Virus record (IMG/VR): IMGVR_UViG_3300021233_000290
Span: 1 to 64,000 of that record
Direction: 5' to 3' (one strand)
DNA: 64,000 bases
Origin: a virus
The translations under genes and the position numbers were made by a program. Under the pieces are notes generated by a model, which was not told where the DNA came from, did no database searches, and saw only the letters and a program-made list of their open reading frames with translations. How positions within the stretch are numbered: the stretch's first letter is position 1; each line of letters begins with the position of its first letter. Shown piece after piece: positions 58,668 through 64,000 of this stretch.

Positions 58668-60617
58668 GTGAACACGGATCAAATATTATTAGATTTACTT
58701 GACCACCTAAGAAAAACAGATGAACAAAAAGGTGTTCAGGGTGAAACATTGTCTGAGAAGAATATAATTCAAAATGACAACGCCGATCCTAATAAAAAAA
58801 TCTCTTCAACTCTATCTTCAGTTGAAGAGAGAAGAACTATTTCGATAGCTAAAATCTTAGCTAAAACTTTTTTCGAAGTAAAGAAAAAAAATACCAAAGA
58901 CACTGCCTTAAAAACTTCCTTTCAAAGAATAACACCTTCTTCTAAAACACCTTCTTCTAAAATAGAAAAAGTTAAAAATTTTGTTGATGAGAAAAAGGAA
59001 CAATCCATATGGTGGTTACTTTTCGGTACTATAGGAACTCTTTTAACTGGATTAATAACCGATGGACCTTTCAAAGGTATTTTGAAAATTTTATCAAAAA
59101 TGGGTTTTAAAATTCTTGGTGGTTTTACGAAAATAATTTCAAAAATTTTCGGTAAAATTACAAATTTTGGTAAAATCTTTAAAGGTGGTAAGATAGCTGA
59201 TTTTTTTGGTGATATTGTTAAAAATTTTAGCGATGATTTCCTCAAAGGTTTTAAATCTGTTGCTTCAAAACCTTTTAGTAATATTGGAAAAATTTTCAAA
59301 GGTGGTGGTATGCTTGCTAAAATGGGTAAATTTTTGAAACCATTACTTCCCGCATTGAAAAAAGCACCATTGTTGGGTAATATCATTTCCATAGGATTTG
59401 CAATTTCAAGATTCATGCAAGGGGATATAACTGGTGGTGTTATCGACACTTTGAGCGCATTGAGTGGATTATTATACCCTGTTGCTCCACCATTGGCTTA
59501 TGGTCTAGGTATTGGTCTTGATGTGTTGAATGCTTTTCTAGATGTGAAACAAGCATCTCCTGAAAATAAAGGAAAGGGTAAAGGACAAATTCTTTGGGAA
59601 ATGACAAAATCATTGAGTTCTTACATATGGAAAAAATCTTATAATATTCCAATATTAGGTGGAGTTAGAAGATTTATGGATGCTTATGACATGTTCAAGT
59701 CTGGAAACATAGTAGGTGGTCTTAAAAAGATGGCAACTGGTATGATAGCTTTTACTGGTTTAGCACCTGTAGCAACTGGAATGGAAATGTTGGGAGATTT
59801 TTTAGTAGGTAAAACACCAGAGGAGAAAGCAAATAGTAAAATAAAAAGCTTATGGGGAATGACTAAATCATTGGGTTCTTACATATGGAAAAAATCTTAT
59901 AATATTCCAATATTAGGTGGAGTTAGAAGATTTATGGATGCTTATGATCTTTTTAAATCTGGAGATATCGTAGGTGGTCTTAAAAAGATGGGAACTGGTA
60001 TGATAGCTTTAACTGGTTTAGCACCTGTAGCAACTGGAATGGAAATGTTGGCTGGGATGTTTTCCAATAATGATAAAAAAGAAACTAAAATAAAACCAAA
60101 TACTTCTTGGATTAAAAATGTTAAAAAATTTATTAAAGGGAAAATGAGCGAATTACCATACATTTTGAGAAAACCTTTGGAATGGATGGGTATTTTAGAT
60201 GGTAATGGAGCGGAGAATGAAAAAAATCTCAAAATGTTAAGTTCCCCTAAAAATAAATCTGGTGAATTTGCAAATGGAAAAATTCCTGTTAAAAAACAAG
60301 ATATTCTTGTTAAAAAACAAGATATTAAAGTTACTAATGATAATCCTAAACCAATTGCTAATATATCAAATAATATTAAAGGTTTGGAAGAAATGACGGA
60401 TGTGAATTATGGACAATTAAAAGTTTTAGAAGAATTACGCAATATCAACGCTCAAACTTTGAAAGTGATAGCTGACATTTCTAGACAAAATGGTAAACCA
60501 CAAAATGTCAATATCCCAAATCCTACATCTTCCGATAGAATTTCTAAAGGTGGTAATCCAGTGAAAATGAAAATTAGTAGAGATGATTATGGATATTCAC
60601 CATATGCTTTAGTTTAA
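58668..60617 (+). CDS. 29: Tape-measure protein gp29-like, GTG start
   Basis: 649 aa (T4 gp29 is 590). The tape measure sets tail length and is expelled ahead of DNA. It has a helical N-terminus (QILLDLLDHLRKTDEQKGVQ), hydrophobic Gly-rich membrane-active parts (WWLLFGTIGTLLTGLITDGP), and a duplicated 86-residue segment (SYIWKKSYNIPILGGVRRFM, then GLAPVATGMEML). Position before gp48/54-like, gp53 and gp27 genes mirrors T4 29-48-54. No direct alignment with T4 gp29 is claimed. GTG is fixed by the promoter spacing; no ATG is near. Confidence 0.7.
   Translation: MNTDQILLDLLDHLRKTDEQKGVQGETLSEKNIIQNDNADPNKKISSTLSSVEERRTISIAKILAKTFFEVKKKNTKDTALKTSFQRITPSSKTPSSKIEKVKNFVDEKKEQSIWWLLFGTIGTLLTGLITDGPFKGILKILSKMGFKILGGFTKIISKIFGKITNFGKIFKGGKIADFFGDIVKNFSDDFLKGFKSVASKPFSNIGKIFKGGGMLAKMGKFLKPLLPALKKAPLLGNIISIGFAISRFMQGDITGGVIDTLSALSGLLYPVAPPLAYGLGIGLDVLNAFLDVKQASPENKGKGKGQILWEMTKSLSSYIWKKSYNIPILGGVRRFMDAYDMFKSGNIVGGLKKMATGMIAFTGLAPVATGMEMLGDFLVGKTPEEKANSKIKSLWGMTKSLGSYIWKKSYNIPILGGVRRFMDAYDLFKSGDIVGGLKKMGTGMIALTGLAPVATGMEMLAGMFSNNDKKETKIKPNTSWIKNVKKFIKGKMSELPYILRKPLEWMGILDGNGAENEKNLKMLSSPKNKSGEFANGKIPVKKQDILVKKQDIKVTNDNPKPIANISNNIKGLEEMTDVNYGQLKVLEELRNINAQTLKVIADISRQNGKPQNVNIPNPTSSDRISKGGNPVKMKISRDDYGYSPYALV
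59594..60051 (+). repeat. Direct duplication inside the tape-measure gene
   Basis: Two near-identical copies of about 200 bp (59594-59793 and 59852-60051), offset by exactly 258 bp or 86 codons, so the frame is kept. Few differences separate the copies, which points to a recent event. Confidence 0.9.
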
Positions 60618-60618
60618 G

Positions 60619-60625
60619 TTAAATA
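60619..60625 (+). promoter_or_regulatory. Possible late promoter box with longer spacer
   Basis: TTAAATA with 8 nt to ATG 60634, the longest spacer in the set. Confidence 0.45.
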
Positions 60626-60633
60626 ATTTTATA

Positions 60634-61578
60634 ATGGCGATATACAATATACAAACCGATTACGATTGGACGAGCGTTCCTAGAAAAAGTCCTTATAGAG
60701 ATATTGCGCCATATATAAAAATAAAAAGTTATAAGATAACCTCAAGTGCTGCGCTCAATAGAATTGCCAGTTACGCTAATTTATTGAATCAAAATGTGGA
60801 AGAATTTTATGATGAATTGTATTCGAATGCTATGATTGAAGATACATTTTTCATTCCTTATTTCGATGATAATGTTCGTAGCTTCTCGAATGAATTCGGT
60901 GATACCTTCCAACAGTCTATGTTCGGAGGTATTGATTCGACTCTAAACACATTAGCAAATGAAGCGGCGATTTTCGGCGAAATGAGAGTCGGTGATAATT
61001 CGACAAAAATTGGTAAAGACATCGCAGGAATCGCGAATGCCGTAAAGACAGAAGGTTTTGGAGCAGCGAAGAATATTAACAATATTGGTAAAGGTGTATC
61101 TACTGCCCCTGGTTCATACATCGAAACACCAAAACTTTATGCTTATGCTCAAAATGACTCAGCAATTGAAGTTGGGTTTCCATTATTCAATACTATCAAT
61201 CAGAATGCTTATATTGAAAATGCTAAATTGATTAAGCATTTGACAATTATTAATAGACCCAGAAGGTTGACACCTGTTACAATGGAACCACCTCGTTTGT
61301 ACGAAATTGTTTTACCAGGGGTTCGTTACATGCGATGGGCTTTTTGTAGTTCATTTTCAGTAAGTTTTCTGGGTAGTAGAAGAATGGTTGACAACACGAT
61401 CATTCCAGATGGGTATCAAGTAAAAATGTCATTCACATCACTTGTCACTGAAGTTAATAACTTTTTGGATTCTTCGAAAATTTATTCTGATGGTGAAGGA
61501 ATTCCAGATTGGGCTGAAATTGAAGTTCCTTTTGATACTGGTCCAACACAAATCCCAAATAACACTAGAATGGCTTAA
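60634..61578 (+). CDS. Tail tube-baseplate junction protein, gp48/gp54-like
   Basis: 314 aa (T4 gp48 364, gp54 320). These proteins cap the baseplate hub and start tube assembly. Its last 120 residues have a tube-type fold: RRLTPVTMEPPRLYEIVLPG, VRYMRWAFCSSFSVSFLGSR, then DNTIIPDGYQVKMSFTSLV, matching the 'PPxxYxIxIPGxR ... VPDAYxIxMxxxxL' of gp48. The call as gp48 rather than gp54 is preferred. Position after the tape measure agrees with T4. Confidence 0.7.
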   Translation: MAIYNIQTDYDWTSVPRKSPYRDIAPYIKIKSYKITSSAALNRIASYANLLNQNVEEFYDELYSNAMIEDTFFIPYFDDNVRSFSNEFGDTFQQSMFGGIDSTLNTLANEAAIFGEMRVGDNSTKIGKDIAGIANAVKTEGFGAAKNINNIGKGVSTAPGSYIETPKLYAYAQNDSAIEVGFPLFNTINQNAYIENAKLIKHLTIINRPRRLTPVTMEPPRLYEIVLPGVRYMRWAFCSSFSVSFLGSRRMVDNTIIPDGYQVKMSFTSLVTEVNNFLDSSKIYSDGEGIPDWAEIEVPFDTGPTQIPNNTRMA

Positions 61579-61588
61579 AATATAAATT

Positions 61589-61969
61589 ATGGATGATACA
61601 GGAACATACCGCAAAGATTTGAAATCAGAAAATTACGATAGAATATTCAAAATGTATTCTGAAAAATTGGATGATAAAGAATTTCAATATTACAATATTT
61701 TGAGAAAAATAGATATCTCAAATATAGATTCTGAATATTTGGATTTTTATAACGTAAAATCGAAAATACCGATGACAACTTTATCGTTTAATATCTATGG
61801 TGATATTAAATTATGGTGGATTTTATATTTGGTCAATAAAGAAATTTTCAATGGACCACCGTTATGGGTTGAGGGTGGAAACACTATTAAATACATCAAA
61901 AAGTCTTACTTGAATTTATTGTATCAAGATATAAATAAAAATACTGTTCTTGGAGGAAGACACTATTAA
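61589..61969 (+). CDS. 53: Baseplate wedge protein gp53-like
   Basis: 126 aa (T4 gp53 is 196). The segment IPMTTLSFNIYGDIKLWWIL, then YLVNKEIFNGPPLWVEGGNT is the family signature (T4 'NIYGNPDYHWVILLLNN'), a LysM-like fold that clamps gp6 and gp25 in the wedge. Its stop overlaps the gp27 start (TAATG). The 3' part (KYIKKSYLNLLYQDINKN) is shorter than in T4. Confidence 0.78.
   Translation: MDDTGTYRKDLKSENYDRIFKMYSEKLDDKEFQYYNILRKIDISNIDSEYLDFYNVKSKIPMTTLSFNIYGDIKLWWILYLVNKEIFNGPPLWVEGGNTIKYIKKSYLNLLYQDINKNTVLGGRHY
61952..61956 (+). promoter_or_regulatory. Shine-Dalgarno site for gp27
   Basis: GGAGG, 12 nt before ATG 61969, at the end of the gp53 gene. Confidence 0.6.
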
Positions 61970-63282
61970 TGGAAAATATTTGTAAAATTAATGATGTTGA
62001 ATACAGATACGAATATCTCTTCAAGAATTCTGATAATGAAGAGGTTCGTATGACGAGTTCTGCGGTGAGAAACCTGACTATCGTGGATAATATCTATAAT
62101 CCATTTTTGAGAGGTTCTGTGTCAATAGCAAACCCATATGATATTTTTGAAGAGAAGTATATTATCCGTGGTGATGGTAGAGACGAATTCAAAGTCTTTC
62201 TAAAACCAGTTGATGACATAGATGGTTTGAGCATCGATGAAACTTTTATATTATTAAAAGAAGAAAACATGGGGGATTTAGAAGTTCGTTCGGAAAATAT
62301 GAAGAATTTTAAAATTCTTCATAAAGATATCTTACCTTTCCTAGACACTTTACCATACAATAAAAAATTTGAAGGAAAAGTCGGTGACATTTTGAAAGAT
62401 ATTTTCATCGAATTGTTGGGTGAAGACAAAGTAGATTCTGATAATTGGGAAAGCGGTGATTTTGAAATAGAATACATCCCACCAGTCAATTTTAAATATA
62501 GGGATTTGGTATATCATCTTTTGAAATTTTTCTTCGGTAAACATGACGACCTTTATGTGAAAGGTTTCATATTGAGAAATAGTGATAAAAAATACTATCT
62601 TTCATACTTGTCGAATATATTTCAAAATAACGATTCCAATATGATGGACGTTTTTCTCGTTGCGGATTTAGCAGATGATAATATAGCGAACAATGAAAAT
62701 AATCCACAAGGTAATCACGAGTTGAAAAAATACGCTAATGGTGTGAAAAATTTTTGTTACGATACTCCTTCTTACGAACATAATAATAGTCATTTCATCA
62801 ACTCCATAGTACATGGATATGATAAATTTTCTGGAACTCATTGTATGAAAATTCTTAGAATTCAAGATATTGAAGATAAATGGAAAACCAAATTTGTGGA
62901 TTCGTTTAAATGTTTATACAAAACACCAATTCCCTTCGTAATTAAGAATCAGAAAACGGCTAAAAAATTCAAACATTATAGATTACCATATGATATTGAA
63001 GATAGTGTCAAAATGGTGGAAGCTGAGATGTATAACATATTAACTTTTTATAATCTGAATTGTTCTTTCACCAATTTGGGAGATATTAAACGCTCTTCGG
63101 GAACCTTTATAGATTTGATAAAAATAGGCAACATAGAGTTCAAGGGTGATCAAAAAATGTTTGGTAGATGGTTCACGACTGAAGTGCGCCATGTCATTTC
63201 CAATGATTCATTTTACAACGATTTTAAATGTTGTAAAACTTATGTTGGACCGTCTAATACAACAAATAATGATGTAGAATAA
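61969..63282 (+). CDS. 27: Baseplate hub protein gp27-like
   Basis: 437 aa (T4 gp27 is 391). gp27 trimer forms the central hub cylinder between tube and spike. VRNLTIVDNIYNPFLRGSVS (T4 [20 protein letters not shown]), then GDIKRSSGTFIDLIKIGNIE and GRWFTTEVRHVISNDSFYND (T4 GNFNLTPGVKIIFND, FYVDEVIHELSNNNSVTH) are good fits at both ends. The middle PPVNFKYRDLVYHLLKFFFG fits the central domain. Next gene begins on its stop (TAATG). Confidence 0.75.
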   Translation: MENICKINDVEYRYEYLFKNSDNEEVRMTSSAVRNLTIVDNIYNPFLRGSVSIANPYDIFEEKYIIRGDGRDEFKVFLKPVDDIDGLSIDETFILLKEENMGDLEVRSENMKNFKILHKDILPFLDTLPYNKKFEGKVGDILKDIFIELLGEDKVDSDNWESGDFEIEYIPPVNFKYRDLVYHLLKFFFGKHDDLYVKGFILRNSDKKYYLSYLSNIFQNNDSNMMDVFLVADLADDNIANNENNPQGNHELKKYANGVKNFCYDTPSYEHNNSHFINSIVHGYDKFSGTHCMKILRIQDIEDKWKTKFVDSFKCLYKTPIPFVIKNQKTAKKFKHYRLPYDIEDSVKMVEAEMYNILTFYNLNCSFTNLGDIKRSSGTFIDLIKIGNIEFKGDQKMFGRWFTTEVRHVISNDSFYNDFKCCKTYVGPSNTTNNDVE

Positions 63283-64000
63283 TGAGAAACAGAATCGAAA
63301 TATTAAGAGCAATTTGTTTCAGTAAGGAAGATATTAGCACCTACACTGATCTACCAGTTGATTTCACCGAAATTGAAATAGAATTCATGATCGAATTTAA
63401 AAAAGTTTATGAATTGGGAGTGAAACAGTTGGAAAAGTTTATGAAAAAATTGGATTCTGAGGGTTTTAACTTAGAACCATACGATATTCAATATTACGTC
63501 AAACAATTATTAAATGGTCCTTATTCAAAATATGTTAAAATATTAGGAAGAGATAAAAAATACTTTTCAAATACACCAGATTCGTTGGGTGTTTTATGTA
63601 ATCATGAAGTAACCAACGCCAATACTACATTATATCAAGATGATGAGTATCCTGTGAATGTTCCTTCCGATGCTTACAATAAAGCTCCGTTGATGGTTAA
63701 AAATATTGTCGATATTTCAAATAAAACAGTTGAAGATATCTTCAGGTCATCTCTACATTCAAGCTTAATATACGATAACACCTTACCTATTGTCGATAAA
63801 AAGAGTCAGACTAGATATTCTGACGAGAGAACTGGTTCTTGGCAGCAACAAGCACACGGTAGCTACAATGTCAGAGATTCGTATTATCGCAAAAACATGG
63901 AGAATGTGAGGGAGAAAGTCGTCGATGCTGTTAAAAATGATATCGGAGATGAGAATTTCCGCATTTATGGTGACAAAAAATTATATTCACCTTATGATCC
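63282..64000 (+). CDS. Late baseplate-region protein, truncated by right edge
   Basis: Open from ATG 63282, which overlaps the gp27 stop, to the end of the window (239 codons, no stop). It starts MRNRIEILRAICFSKEDIST and continues with PVDFTEIEIEFMIEFKKVYE, helical; later SLIYDNTLPIVDKKSQTRYS. No family recognised. By position it is likely a baseplate hub protein, for example gp5-like or another small hub part, but no lysozyme or OB signature was seen. Confidence 0.6.
   Translation, partial: MRNRIEILRAICFSKEDISTYTDLPVDFTEIEIEFMIEFKKVYELGVKQLEKFMKKLDSEGFNLEPYDIQYYVKQLLNGPYSKYVKILGRDKKYFSNTPDSLGVLCNHEVTNANTTLYQDDEYPVNVPSDAYNKAPLMVKNIVDISNKTVEDIFRSSLHSSLIYDNTLPIVDKKSQTRYSDERTGSWQQQAHGSYNVRDSYYRKNMENVREKVVDAVKNDIGDENFRIYGDKKLYSPYD

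Noticed and set aside
58922-59449. Minus-strand frame of 175 codons opposite the tape measure
   Set aside because: Hydrophobic, Pro/Leu/Ile-rich shadow of the Lys/Gly/Phe-rich gene; no start signal.
1-64000. tRNA genes, introns, insertion sequences or attachment sites
   Set aside because: Almost no gap is long enough for a tRNA, and no transposase, integrase or cloverleaf was seen by eye; a tRNA scan would be needed for certainty.

Overview
The window is a 64 kb slice of an AT-rich, T4-like contractile-tailed phage genome (myovirus, Caudoviricetes). T4-type genes that can be recognised include the UvsX recombinase (cut by the left edge), gp41 helicase, a probable gp59 loader, gp32 SSB, gp45 clamp, gp61 primase, gp44 clamp loader, gp17 terminase, gp14 neck protein, gp18 sheath, gp19 tube, and baseplate proteins gp6, gp25, gp26-like, gp27, gp29, gp48/54 and gp53. 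The host cannot be read from the sequence. Fibre repeats of the SNFLGNNAG type, sulfotransferase and sugar genes suggest an aquatic, environmental phage; this is inference. No tRNA, rRNA, CRISPR or insertion sequence was seen.

Layout. Bases 1-21300 are mostly plus-strand replication and accessory genes: uvsX end, two adenine methyltransferases, a candidate Alt-like ADP-ribosyltransferase, helicase, loader-SSB-clamp block, an antisense LAGLIDADG homing endonuclease, primase, and several candidate RNA-repair or nucleotide-processing genes. A few late-type genes are embedded here (1771-5355, 15655, 17933, 18634). Bases 21286-36355 are a minus-strand block: a glycosyltransferase, short fibre or collar proteins, large structural proteins, then gp6 and gp25. 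Bases 36387-40390 carry a 762-residue repeat fibre flanked by a sulfotransferase and a family 9 glycosyltransferase. Bases 40395-51958 are head, neck, terminase, sheath and tube genes. Bases 51942-54473 hold two dTDP-sugar-type genes and gp44. Bases 54462-58647 hold small basic or acidic late proteins that may be packaged in the head. Bases 58668-64000 are the tape measure, tube-baseplate junction, gp53, gp27 and one unfinished gene.

The strongest overall signal is regulatory. Twenty-seven late-type genes have a (C/T/A/G)TAAATA box just before the start codon, with a spacer of exactly 5 nt in 21 cases and 6-8 nt in the rest. If initiation has the geometry of T4 late promoters, the mRNA would begin at or very near the A of the ATG, so the first cistron would be leaderless, while internal cistrons such as gp14 have a good Shine-Dalgarno site. 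This rule also decides many starts: apparent upstream starts reading MLNNNM are the promoter translated. It exposes an otherwise overlooked 37-residue gene at 3499.

Other points of interest are an R-S-E ADP-ribosyltransferase signature with an in-frame stop and a repeated FDKEY motif, a macrodomain, a candidate RNA-repair set, three tail-tube-like proteins, a gp32 without its zinc cysteines, a fibre gene with exactly thirty 51-bp units, and many late proteins carrying matches to the T4 prohead-protease cleavage consensus.
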